From the IMG/VR virus record IMGVR_UViG_3300048834_000448, positions 1 through 56,491 of that record: a DNA stretch of 56,491 nucleotides; one strand, written 5' to 3'. Numbering within the stretch: position 1 is the first letter of the stretch; each line of letters opens with the position of its first letter. Below are positions 48,967-56,491 of the stretch, in pieces. The stretch comes from a virus. The notes beneath the pieces are model-generated. The model saw only the letters and a program-made list of their open reading frames with translations. It was not told the DNA's origin and did not search any database. Made by a program: the position numbers and the translations under genes.

Positions 48967-50965
48967 AACCGAAGCCAAAGTCCACTGGAAAGAGAAGAGG
49001 AAGCGGAAGGAGATCCGCACCTCTGCCTCTCAGCACGAGACCTTCGATTCCTGCGCCCGCAAGTGGTGGCTGTCGAAGGTTCGCGGGCTCGATGTCTTCC
49101 AGTCCACGCACGCTCAGGTCTTCGGCACCGTGCTCCACGCCGTCTGCGAGCGATTCCTTCTCGCCGACGATCTCGGTCGCGACGACAGGGGCGAGCCCGT
49201 GGACCTCTACCCCGAAGGATGGCACATCGCCACCAATGACTACACGGGCGAGGTGGACGGGGAGATCAACCCGGCAGAGCAGGACCAGATCAAGCGACTC
49301 GTGGCCAAGGCCATCGAGTCCGGCGTACTCGAACGCAAGCCAGGCCGCGAGGTCGAGAAGGCGTTTCGTCGCCCGATCCTCAATGTCAACGGCACAAACA
49401 TCCAGATGGAGGGGTTCATCGACCTCGTGTGCGTTGAGTCCGCATTGGTCGAGGACCACAAGACCAGCAAGAATCCTCGCTACTTCAAGTCTCCCAACAA
49501 ACTCCGGGAGAACTTGCAGATGCTCATCTATGCGAAGCAAGTCCTCCACGAGCGACGCGAGCGAGGGCTTCCCGACCCGCCGCAGATCACCCTTCGGCAC
49601 AACCAGTATTGCACCGACCTCGCCACCCCGGTCGTCCGCAAGACCGAGTGCTCCATCACCCCCGAGGAAGTCGATCGGGAGTGGGAGCAGAAGGTCATCG
49701 AGAACGCCCGCAAGATGGAGAAGTACCGCAGAGAAGCGGATCGGTGGAGCGACATCCCCGAGCCCAAGGATCTGTCCAAGGCGTGCAACTCGTATGGCGG
49801 CTGCAAGTTCGCCACGATCTGCTTTGGGCAGGCAACCGAAGATTCTTTTGAGAAGAGACTGGAAGAGAGCAAAGCAGGGGAATACACTCCCCTGACGGTA
49901 AACGCATCCCTCTATGACGAGAAAGGACAGATTTCGATGAGCAGCCTCAAAGAACGCATGGCCCAGATGAAGAAGAACCAGCAGGATGTCGCCGCCGCTG
50001 TGAGCGACGCTCCCCCGGCGAACATCAATCCTCCCGCCCCTCCCCAGCAGCCCGCCGCTGCGGCTGCCCCGGCTCAGGCGAAGGTCGCCCCTGCGGCTAC
50101 GGCCACTATGACCGGGGCTCTTCCCGCGACGCTGGATCTGACCAACCTCGGCACCGCGAAGGACGGCACGCCTCTGGTCGTCCCGCCGTGGGTCGATGCG
50201 GCCAACCCCGCCTCGAATGTGAACAACGGTCTGGGCCTCAATGAGCAGGGCGGGCCGGACGCGATCAGCAACTTCAAGGCCCGGCAGCGTGGCCTGCCCA
50301 CCGCAGACCAGTTCGACCTCGAAGTGTTCGGCGAAGGTCTGGTCATCTGGACCGGCAAGGACGGCACCCCGTTGGCCGGGCAGCAGGGCGTCAGCCCCTT
50401 CAGCCTCGCGGCCATTGCGGGCAATGAGGTCGCTCAGGAGCGTGTCGCTCCCCCGGCTGCCTCGAAGCCCGTCCAGCAGCCTGCGAAGGCACCTGAGCCC
50501 GCTCCTGCCCCGGAGCCGGAGCCCGAGCCCGAGCCCGAGCCCGAGCCGGACGACAGCGAGATGACCTCCTCGGAAGACGAACTCGCGGAGGCCGCCAAGG
50601 CCAAGGCCAAGGGAGGCCGTCCGAAGAAGGGGTTTATCTTCGCCATCAACTGCTACGCATCCCCCGAGGCGTTCACCCGTGGATCGGGCTACAAGGCCCA
50701 CGACCTCCACGGCTGTCTCGAAGAGGTCAAGGAACTCATCCTCTCCAAGCACCGCGAGACCCGCAAGGACATCAACGCCTTCGAGGAACTCGACCCCTTC
50801 CGCCGCCGCGATGAAGTGGCGTCCTACGCCCGCAGCCTCATGGAGCGGTTCGGTTCTGACATCGTGATCGTCACCGGCGTCGGCACCGGAGCGTGCGAGA
50901 TGAAGTCTCTCGTGGATGCGCTGAAGCCCCTCGCGTCGGTTGTCCTCGCTCCGGTGAGTTGCTGA
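48959..50965 (+). CDS. PD-(D/E)XK nuclease (Cas4/RecB-like) with long C-terminal extension
   Basis: 668 residues. Residues ~20-300 contain the RecB/Cas4-type elements in order: a Cys in SCARKWWL, GTVLHAVCERF, the catalytic GFIDLV and VEDHKTSK, a QxxxYA-type LQMLIYAKQV, and late cysteines in CNSYGGCKFATIC that may hold a 4Fe-4S cluster. Residues ~340-560 are Pro/Ala/Glu rich linker with an EPEP run, and ~565-668 form a separate alpha/beta domain. It probably degrades or resects DNA in recombination. The extension is not recognised. Confidence 0.75.
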   Translation: MPETEAKVHWKEKRKRKEIRTSASQHETFDSCARKWWLSKVRGLDVFQSTHAQVFGTVLHAVCERFLLADDLGRDDRGEPVDLYPEGWHIATNDYTGEVDGEINPAEQDQIKRLVAKAIESGVLERKPGREVEKAFRRPILNVNGTNIQMEGFIDLVCVESALVEDHKTSKNPRYFKSPNKLRENLQMLIYAKQVLHERRERGLPDPPQITLRHNQYCTDLATPVVRKTECSITPEEVDREWEQKVIENARKMEKYRREADRWSDIPEPKDLSKACNSYGGCKFATICFGQATEDSFEKRLEESKAGEYTPLTVNASLYDEKGQISMSSLKERMAQMKKNQQDVAAAVSDAPPANINPPAPPQQPAAAAAPAQAKVAPAATATMTGALPATLDLTNLGTAKDGTPLVVPPWVDAANPASNVNNGLGLNEQGGPDAISNFKARQRGLPTADQFDLEVFGEGLVIWTGKDGTPLAGQQGVSPFSLAAIAGNEVAQERVAPPAASKPVQQPAKAPEPAPAPEPEPEPEPEPEPDDSEMTSSEDELAEAAKAKAKGGRPKKGFIFAINCYASPEAFTRGSGYKAHDLHGCLEEVKELILSKHRETRKDINAFEELDPFRRRDEVASYARSLMERFGSDIVIVTGVGTGACEMKSLVDALKPLASVVLAPVSC

Positions 50966-50967
50966 AC

Positions 50968-51483
50968 ATGAAGAGCACAAACCGAAAAGATCGAAACATC
51001 AAGGGGATGCTGACTTACGGTATGTTGGGTGTCTTTTTGACCGCTATGACCTTCGCCTTGGCGTATCCGATCTACTCGGATCTTCGCGAAGCCTATGGAT
51101 ATGAGAAATTCCGTCGAGACGAGATAATTCAGACCTTGGAGGAGATGAACGCTCCTCCGCTCTGGGAAGCCATCGTCATGGTGGAGTCAGGCGGGGACCT
51201 GAATGCCGTCGGCCAAGACGGCGAACTCGGGCCGATGCAGATTCGCCCGATCATGGTCGAGGAGGTCAATCGCGTCAGCGGCAAGAGATTCACTCTTGAA
51301 GATCGAACTTCAATGCAAGAGTCAATCCGCATGTTCGAGACCTACACGACCTATTGGAACGCCGTCACCAAGGACAACTCCCTTGAAGGGGCGGCAAGGC
51401 GATGGAACGGCGGGCCTCTGGGCCACCGCAAGGATTCGACCCTCCCTTACTGGGAGAAGGTCAAGGCTCAGTTGGAACGATGA
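50968..51483 (+). CDS. Membrane-anchored lytic transglycosylase (SLT-like)
   Basis: 171 residues from the ATG at 50968. One N-terminal membrane segment (~14-34) follows a basic start. IVMVESGGD with Glu73 as catalytic acid, and GPMQIRPIM (~88-96), match the SLT/lysozyme-like fold of lytic transglycosylases. It could serve as a signal-anchor endolysin. No other free endolysin was found, so it is the best candidate for host lysis, though placed in the replication block. It overlaps the helicase start by ATGA. Confidence 0.75.
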   Translation: MKSTNRKDRNIKGMLTYGMLGVFLTAMTFALAYPIYSDLREAYGYEKFRRDEIIQTLEEMNAPPLWEAIVMVESGGDLNAVGQDGELGPMQIRPIMVEEVNRVSGKRFTLEDRTSMQESIRMFETYTTYWNAVTKDNSLEGAARRWNGGPLGHRKDSTLPYWEKVKAQLER

Positions 51484-53630
51484 TCGAGCCCGGCGAGGGA
51501 GACTTCGCCGGTTTCTTTATGAGCATGGAACGCTTGAGAAAACTGAAAGAGAACCAGTCTCTCTTCGCACCGAAGGAAGTGATCCACGAGCCGGTCACTC
51601 CGATGGCGAAGTTGGCTATGAAGCAGGCGTTCGCCGACTCCCCGGACGGCAAGAAGATCCGCTACGCCGAGGTAGACCGCATCGCGGCCCTCGCCGTCAC
51701 CTGCGAGATGTCCCCCGCCGAGGTCGATGAATACTCCAAGGAGACCATGCTGGCCGAGGCGTACAACGCCGGAGCAAGGCTCTTCCCGACCCAGGCCAAC
51801 GCCAACTACTCCGTCCGCATGTACGAGGGCTTGCTAGGTCCGATCGGCGTGGGTTGGGGGAAGACCCTCATCAACCTGATGACCGCTCATTGGGCGTACA
51901 ACAACGGCCACGATCACATGATGCTCATGCTGCCCCCGGAGGTGCTGACCCAGTTGGTCGGGACCGACATCGCGTGGGCTCGCAAGCGGGTGCCTCTCGG
52001 GTTCCCGATCCATGTGCTCGGCGGCAAGCCGATGGTCTACCGCAGGGCGTTGGCGAAGTCTCGCAAGAAGGGCCTGTACATCATGCCCTACTCCCTCCTG
52101 TCTCAGAAGGACGGAGAAGAGAACCTCTTCGAGATTGATCCCACGATCATCATGCTCGACGAGGCCCACCGCGTCGCCCGCGAGACCGCCGCACGCGCCA
52201 AGCGGATCATGCGGTTCCTCGAAGAGAAGAACCCCAAACTCACCGCGGTGTCCGGCACGATCACCAGCAAGTCCGTCATGGACTACTACCCGCTCGCCAG
52301 GGCCGCCCTGAAGCAGAACTGCCCGCTGCCGCTGACATCCTCCCTCGCCCGCGAGTGGGGTGCCATCATCGACGCGACGGCTGACGACTGGGAAGAGCGT
52401 CCCGGGGAGATCCGCTCAGGTGCAGGCCCCATCGAACCCCTCGTGCTCTGGGCGCGTCGCAAGTTCCCCGACCACGACATCCCCACCTCCCGCGACGGAT
52501 TCCGCGACGCATACCGCCTGCGGCTGACGACCTGCCCCGGCGTGGTGACATCAGGCGACGCCGACATCGCGTGCTCTCTGCTGATCCACAACATTCCGGT
52601 GAAGAAGTATCAGGAGAGGAAGGGCTGGAAGGAACTGAAAGAACTGATCGACAAGATCGAGTTGATGTGGCTCACGCCCAACAACGATGAGATCGACTGC
52701 GCGATCCACAAGTGGAAGTGGCTCTACGAACTCTCTGCGGGCTTCTACAACGAGTTGGTCTGGCCCGAAGTCCCCGACCTCGCGAAGCAGAAGACCATCC
52801 GCGAGAACGAGGCCGAAGACCTTCTGAAGATCTCGCAGGACCACCACGCCCTCGGGCAGATCTACCACAAAGAGTTGCGGATGTGGCTTGAGACTTATTC
52901 GAGGATCAACCTCGACTCGCCCATGCTCGTCGGTGCCGACATGGCCCGCAACGGCGATAAGAATGTTGGCACGAGTCTGTACCTCGCGTGGAAAGAGTGG
53001 AAGGACGCCGATTTCGAGGGCCGCGTCGAGCGAGACTCCCGCGCCGTCCGGGTGTGCGACTTCAAGATCCACGCGGCAACCGAGTGGGCCAAGTCCCTGC
53101 CCAAGGACGAGGGTGCGGTGCTCTGGGTCTGGAACAAGGAGATCGGCAGGTGGCTCTACGACTATCTGCTGGCGGCGGGGCTGGACGCCCTACACGCTCC
53201 CGCCGGGGCCAACGAGGCGATCACGGACCCCGCGAACGGCAAGAAGAAAATCGTGGCGTCCTTGACTTCACACGGAACGGGTAAGAACCTTCAGCACTTC
53301 CAGAACCAGTGTATGCTTCAGTGGCCCCGCCCGGCCAAGACCGCCGAGCAGTTGCTAGGCCGACTGCACCGCAACGGCCAGCAGGCTGACGAGATCGCGG
53401 CGGTGACTTTCAATACCTTGGAGCAGGACGATGTGAACTTCGCCGCTTGCCTGAACGACGCCCTCTACATACACTTGACGACCGGCGTTCGCCAGAAGAT
53501 GATCTACGCATCCTACAACCCCATGCCCGTGATCTTCCCACCCGCTGTACTAAAGAGACGAGGCATGGAGAATGTGCGGATGCTGAACGAAGAGCAAGAA
53601 GCGTTCCGTAGAGAACGATTTGGTGTTTGA
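51480..53630 (+). CDS. SF2 DNA helicase
   Basis: 716 residues. Walker A is IGVGWGKTL (~126-134), the DEAH box is MLDEAHR (~224-230), motif III is AVSGTITSK, and motif VI is QLLGRLHRNGQ near the C-terminus (~623-633), the last resembling SNF2-like helicases. An insertion of ~170 residues lies between the two RecA-like lobes. It could act in replication restart or recombination with the nuclease encoded upstream. Confidence 0.8.
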   Translation: MIEPGEGDFAGFFMSMERLRKLKENQSLFAPKEVIHEPVTPMAKLAMKQAFADSPDGKKIRYAEVDRIAALAVTCEMSPAEVDEYSKETMLAEAYNAGARLFPTQANANYSVRMYEGLLGPIGVGWGKTLINLMTAHWAYNNGHDHMMLMLPPEVLTQLVGTDIAWARKRVPLGFPIHVLGGKPMVYRRALAKSRKKGLYIMPYSLLSQKDGEENLFEIDPTIIMLDEAHRVARETAARAKRIMRFLEEKNPKLTAVSGTITSKSVMDYYPLARAALKQNCPLPLTSSLAREWGAIIDATADDWEERPGEIRSGAGPIEPLVLWARRKFPDHDIPTSRDGFRDAYRLRLTTCPGVVTSGDADIACSLLIHNIPVKKYQERKGWKELKELIDKIELMWLTPNNDEIDCAIHKWKWLYELSAGFYNELVWPEVPDLAKQKTIRENEAEDLLKISQDHHALGQIYHKELRMWLETYSRINLDSPMLVGADMARNGDKNVGTSLYLAWKEWKDADFEGRVERDSRAVRVCDFKIHAATEWAKSLPKDEGAVLWVWNKEIGRWLYDYLLAAGLDALHAPAGANEAITDPANGKKKIVASLTSHGTGKNLQHFQNQCMLQWPRPAKTAEQLLGRLHRNGQQADEIAAVTFNTLEQDDVNFAACLNDALYIHLTTGVRQKMIYASYNPMPVIFPPAVLKRRGMENVRMLNEEQEAFRRERFGV

Positions 53631-53665
53631 GTTTGACAGTGTTAGAAGCATGAAAGGAGATTGTC

Positions 53666-54214
53666 ATGGGTAAGAGTTTGTTTTCCAGTGTTGACCCTCA
53701 GAAGATCAGCGTCGGTGCCAATTACATGAAGGCTGGCGAGTATTGGGCGCGCATCGACAAGACGCTCGTGACCAAGAATCGCAAGGGCGAAGACATCGCG
53801 GTGATCGAAACCACGATCGTCCGAACCTTCGGAGAGTGTCAGAACAGAGTCGGTGAGACTGTGGCCAAGGTCGTGAAGGAGAAGGGCGACTACTTCTTCA
53901 ACGATACCGCCGCGTTCGCGTGCGCTATGCTCGGCGAGAACCCCAAGTCCATGAGTAAGGCCGACCTCGAAGAGTTGCTCGCGGGCACCTTCGAGGCAGC
54001 GGACGGTCGCGGCCCCTTCACAGGGCTCGTGGTCCATGTCGTCGCCACGGACACGAAGACCAAGACGGGCGGAGACTTCACCAGGATCGACTGGAAGGGC
54101 GAGGTCAACCCCAACAAGGTCATCGAGACCCTGAAGCCCGAAGATGTCTCTCGCTTCTGGCCCAACGGTGAACTCGCTGTCTTTGCCTCTAAGCCTGAGT
54201 ATCAGGCGGCCTAA
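53666..54214 (+). CDS. Possible single-stranded-DNA-binding protein
   Basis: 182 residues, preceded by AAAGGAG. Beta-rich OB-like pattern: GEYWARIDKTLVTKNRKGEDIAVIETTIVRTF at the start and GLVVHVVATDTKTKTGGDFTRIDW later (each quoted in full frame only by position), with acidic and aromatic residues at the end. Such DUF669/SSB-like phage proteins are often found between helicase and polymerase genes. Assignment is by position and fold impression. Confidence 0.45.
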   Translation: MGKSLFSSVDPQKISVGANYMKAGEYWARIDKTLVTKNRKGEDIAVIETTIVRTFGECQNRVGETVAKVVKEKGDYFFNDTAAFACAMLGENPKSMSKADLEELLAGTFEAADGRGPFTGLVVHVVATDTKTKTGGDFTRIDWKGEVNPNKVIETLKPEDVSRFWPNGELAVFASKPEYQAA

Positions 54215-54331
54215 CAGACGGCACCCAAGGGGCGCGGTCTAACGACCGCGTGAGGCTAGCCGGACTGTTCATCGGGGCGATCTACGCATCGACCCCTACA
54301 AAGCCTGCTCCGGGCGTAAAACGGAGCAATT
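54215..54331 (+). ncRNA. Hairpin-rich non-coding stretch upstream of tRNA
   Basis: No gene. Three clear stems: CGCGGTC/GACCGCG with TAAC loop (54233-54250), GGGGCGAT/ATCG-A-CCCC with one bulge (54274-54296), and GCTCCG/CGGAGC with a 9-nt loop (54307-54327). None is followed by a T-run. Together with the elements to the right, this could be one long structured RNA or a processed tRNA leader. Confidence 0.45.
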
Positions 54332-54398
54332 GCCTCTGTCGTCTAAGTAAGACCAAGAGACTCTTTCTGAAATCTCGGTGCGAGTCCGAGCAGAGGCA
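54332..54398 (+). tRNA. tRNA-like element with defective anticodon arm
   Basis: 67 nt. The acceptor stem GCCTCTG/CAGAGGC is perfect, the D stem is GTCT/AGAC, and the T stem CTCGG/CCGAG encloses TGCGAGT. Only 20 nt lie between D and T stems and they form no 5-bp stem with 7-nt loop, so no anticodon can be assigned. It ends 3 nt before the tRNA-Arg. A decayed tRNA or a tRNA mimic. Confidence 0.5.
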
Positions 54399-54401
54399 TT
54401 A

Positions 54402-54475
<74 letters not shown>

Positions 54476-54588
54476 TTTGCCGCCTGCTCCTTACAGGCGA
54501 GCGTCCCGCCGTCAGACACCCTTGACGGTCTCTCGGAAATACGCGCCGAGAGTTATCCCGGTGGCGGGGACGCCTGCCGCCGGGGTTT
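54476..54588 (+). ncRNA. Four-hairpin leader before DNA polymerase
   Basis: Successive stems: CGCCTG/CAGGCG (54481-54499), CCGTCA/TGACGG (54509-54528), CTCTCGG/CCGAGAG (54530-54552) and GGCGG/CCGCC (54563-54581). The last is followed by GGGGTTT and then the polymerase ATG, with no clear Shine-Dalgarno. It may be a structured 5' leader controlling the polymerase, or the end of a longer RNA. Confidence 0.5.
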
Positions 54589-56491
54589 ATGGAAGACACC
54601 CTCAAGATCCTCGGCTTTGACTTCGAGACCCTGCTGATCGGCCCGCAGCGGATCGCCCCGCCAGCGGTCTGTCTCTCGGCCTACGACGGCGAGGATTCTG
54701 TGCTGTACGGTCGCGTGGAACTAGACGACATGCACGCCCTGCTCGATGTCATCTTCGACTACGAGGACGGAGGCACGATCAGGGCCGCCCACAACCTCTC
54801 CTTCGACGCGGCGGTGGCCTGCACCGAGAGGCCCGACCTGATTCCCGCCATCTGGGATCTCCTCGACCGGGGCCTGCTGCAATGCACTCAGGTCCGCGAG
54901 AAATTGCTGAACCTCTGCGAGGGCGGGCATGTCGATTACATCGAGGGCAAGGACGGCGTGAATGTCAAGGTCAAATACTCCTTGGCCTCTCTCGTCATGC
55001 AATACTTCGACAAAGATATCTCCGTCTCGAAGACCGGCGACGACGCATGGCGTCTGAACTACGGGATGCTCTGGGACACGCCCGTGGGCGAGTATCCCGA
55101 CGCCGCCAGCGAGTACGCCATCGAGGACTCGATCTGGGCCGTCAGGGTGTGGCACGCGCAAGAGCGTCGCCGCCATGATGTGCTCGCGGCCTGTGGCCGA
55201 GACCCGTTCAAGACGCTTGCCTTCCAGACGAAGGCCGCGTTCGCCCTCCACATGATGACCTGCTGGGGCATGGCCATCGACCCCGAGGCCAAGGCCAAGA
55301 TCGAAGCGACCGTCAAGGACTGCCTGCGCCCCGAGAATCTGAGGCACCTTCTCGATGAGGGAATTCTGATTCCCGAGGTGCCCGAGATGCCTTACAAGAA
55401 CGGGGCCAAGGACGCCGACGGCAATCCGAAGATGAAAGCGGCTGTGCCTGAGAAGATCGCCCAGAGCAAGTTTCGCGAGTTCGTAAAGAAGGTCGTCGAG
55501 GACGCCGGGCAGGAGGTCAAGATGACCTCGCCCTCGTCGAGGTTCCCTGACGGTCAGGTGAGCATCGCGGCGGAGTACATCGAAGAGATCTCCTCGCTCC
55601 ATCCGCTGTTGCAGGAGTACGCCGATCGTCAGTCGTTGCAGAAGATCGTCGGCACCGAACTGCCTCGCATGTGCTGGGAGGGTGAGACCGCCGCTGTGGT
55701 GCATCCCTGCTACGATGTGCTGAAGAATACGGGGCGGACCTCATCGTTCGCGGTGGACATGTACCCGTCCTTCAACTGCCAGAATGTGGCGAGGCCCCTC
55801 AAGGCCCCCAACGGCGAGATGATTTCGGTGCGAGGGTGCTTCGTGCCTCGTCCGGGCAACCTGCTCGTCTCCATCGACTACGCGGGCATGGAACTCGGTA
55901 CGCTGGGTCAGGTCTGCCTGAACTTGCTGGGCCGCTCGGTCCACGCCGAGAAGATCAATGCTGGCTACGACCTTCACTCGTTCCTCGCGGCTCAGATCGC
56001 CCGTAAGACCGACGACTCGTTCGGCCAGAAGGCGTCGTCGGACAAGGACGAGGCATACCAGCAGTTCATGGCCCTTCGCAAGGGCTCCGAGGAAGAGCAG
56101 AAGTGGGCCAAGCACTTCCGCAACCTCTCGAAGCCCACAGGACTGGGCTACCCTGGCGGCCTCGGCGCAGAGACCTTCGTGGCGTATGCCAAGGCCACCT
56201 ACGGCGTTCTCATCGACCTCGCCACGGCCAAGATGCTGAAGGAGATTTGGCTTGAGACTTACGATGAGATGCCCGACTACTTCAAGTACATCAACTCCCA
56301 ACTCATAGACCCCCGCAACACCGACAAGTACCACTACGACACGCCGATGGGCCTGTACCGCCCGAACGCCGACTACTGCGCCGTCGCCAACGGGCTAGGG
56401 CTTCAGTCCCCGTCGGCGGAAGGGGCAAAGGGCGGGGTCATCAATGTCGTCAGAGAGACACTGGACTTTTCTCTGGGGAGCATCTTGCTTC
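54589..56491 (+). CDS. polA: DNA polymerase family A, N-terminal part (continues at base 1)
   Basis: 634 codons here, and 718 residues when joined to bases 128-381. The N-terminal 3'-5' exonuclease has DFET (11-14), HNLSFDAA (~68) and YAIEDSIWAV (~176). Motif A is SIDYAGMELG with Asp430. Motif B is RNLSKPTGLGYPGG with Arg511, Lys515 and, at the place of E. coli Phe762, Leu519. Motif C lies at the window start. No 5'-3' exonuclease domain. Leu at the 762 position is linked in viral surveys with slower or more accurate enzymes. The likely start is the ATG at 54589, whose ribosome-binding site is weak and masked by hairpins. Confidence 0.9.
   Translation, partial: MEDTLKILGFDFETLLIGPQRIAPPAVCLSAYDGEDSVLYGRVELDDMHALLDVIFDYEDGGTIRAAHNLSFDAAVACTERPDLIPAIWDLLDRGLLQCTQVREKLLNLCEGGHVDYIEGKDGVNVKVKYSLASLVMQYFDKDISVSKTGDDAWRLNYGMLWDTPVGEYPDAASEYAIEDSIWAVRVWHAQERRRHDVLAACGRDPFKTLAFQTKAAFALHMMTCWGMAIDPEAKAKIEATVKDCLRPENLRHLLDEGILIPEVPEMPYKNGAKDADGNPKMKAAVPEKIAQSKFREFVKKVVEDAGQEVKMTSPSSRFPDGQVSIAAEYIEEISSLHPLLQEYADRQSLQKIVGTELPRMCWEGETAAVVHPCYDVLKNTGRTSSFAVDMYPSFNCQNVARPLKAPNGEMISVRGCFVPRPGNLLVSIDYAGMELGTLGQVCLNLLGRSVHAEKINAGYDLHSFLAAQIARKTDDSFGQKASSDKDEAYQQFMALRKGSEEEQKWAKHFRNLSKPTGLGYPGGLGAETFVAYAKATYGVLIDLATAKMLKEIWLETYDEMPDYFKYINSQLIDPRNTDKYHYDTPMGLYRPNADYCAVANGLGLQSPSAEGAKGGVINVVRETLDFSLGSILL
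56365..56491. repeat. Terminal direct repeat, right copy (contig overlap)
   Basis: Identical to bases 1-127. See the left copy. Confidence 0.95.

Noticed and set aside
48884-50980. 698-residue open frame opposite the Cas4/RecB-like gene
   Set aside because: Antisense shadow with low-complexity Leu/Gly/Arg content produced by the Pro/Ala/Glu-rich linker.
54332-54398. Functional tRNA
   Set aside because: No anticodon stem-loop of normal size can be drawn, so decoding is not supported; kept only as a tRNA-like element.
54215-54400. tmRNA or group I intron
   Set aside because: No alanyl-tRNA-like ends, no tag frame, and no recognisable P3-P8 core of a group I intron.

Overview
This window is a complete, circularly mapping, GC-rich tailed-phage genome of siphovirus type. 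Its first and last 127 bases are identical. One family A DNA polymerase gene is cut by the contig ends, so the true unique length is 56,364 bp. Virion genes (portal, capsid, tail tube, frameshifted tail chaperones, tape measure, GTA-like tail tip, terminase) and replication genes (polymerase, primase-helicase, ligase, ThyX) are all present. No integrase, excisionase or convincing repressor was found, so a virulent life style is likely but not proven. The host cannot be fixed from sequence. The GTA-like tail tip is common in phages of Alphaproteobacteria, whereas a PEP-CTERM-like C-terminus on one small protein would fit Planctomycetota or other exosortase-bearing bacteria.

Layout. 1-4407 (+) holds the 3' end of DNA polymerase, a histone-H1-like basic protein, a deoxyribosyltransferase-like protein, a RuvC-like resolvase, an orphan DNA methyltransferase, a MazG-like pyrophosphohydrolase, a P-loop nucleotide kinase and a small zinc ribbon. 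4409-8017 (-) is a four-gene operon starting with the portal. 8138-27267 (+) is the head and tail module. 27247-34505 (-) carries the large terminase, a 990-residue appendage protein, membrane proteins and a protein of unknown role. 34506-35663 is a gene-free, repeat-dense control region and the best candidate for origin and promoter switch. 35664-38904 (+) is a run of small unknown genes, most of them placed behind copies of two repeated leader sequences. 38946-45454 (+) is a run of tightly coupled small genes plus an ATP-dependent DNA ligase. 45503-54214 (+) is the replication module: AEP primase-SF3 helicase, ThyX, Cas4/RecB-like nuclease, membrane-anchored lytic transglycosylase, SF2 helicase and a possible single-strand-binding protein. 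54215-54588 is a hairpin-rich non-coding stretch with a tRNA-like element and a tRNA-Arg(UCU), followed by DNA polymerase.

How it works together. The replication module copies the DNA. MazG, the kinase, ThyX and the deoxyribosyltransferase-like protein point to remodelling of nucleotide pools. Methyltransferase, RuvC and ligase process or protect DNA. Virion genes are split over three transcription units, with portal and terminase far from each other and on the opposite strand from the capsid. The most unusual parts are the repeated start- and stop-associated leader cassettes (35.6-38.7 kb), the control region before them, and two hairpin-rich non-coding segments (40.3 kb and 54.2-54.6 kb).
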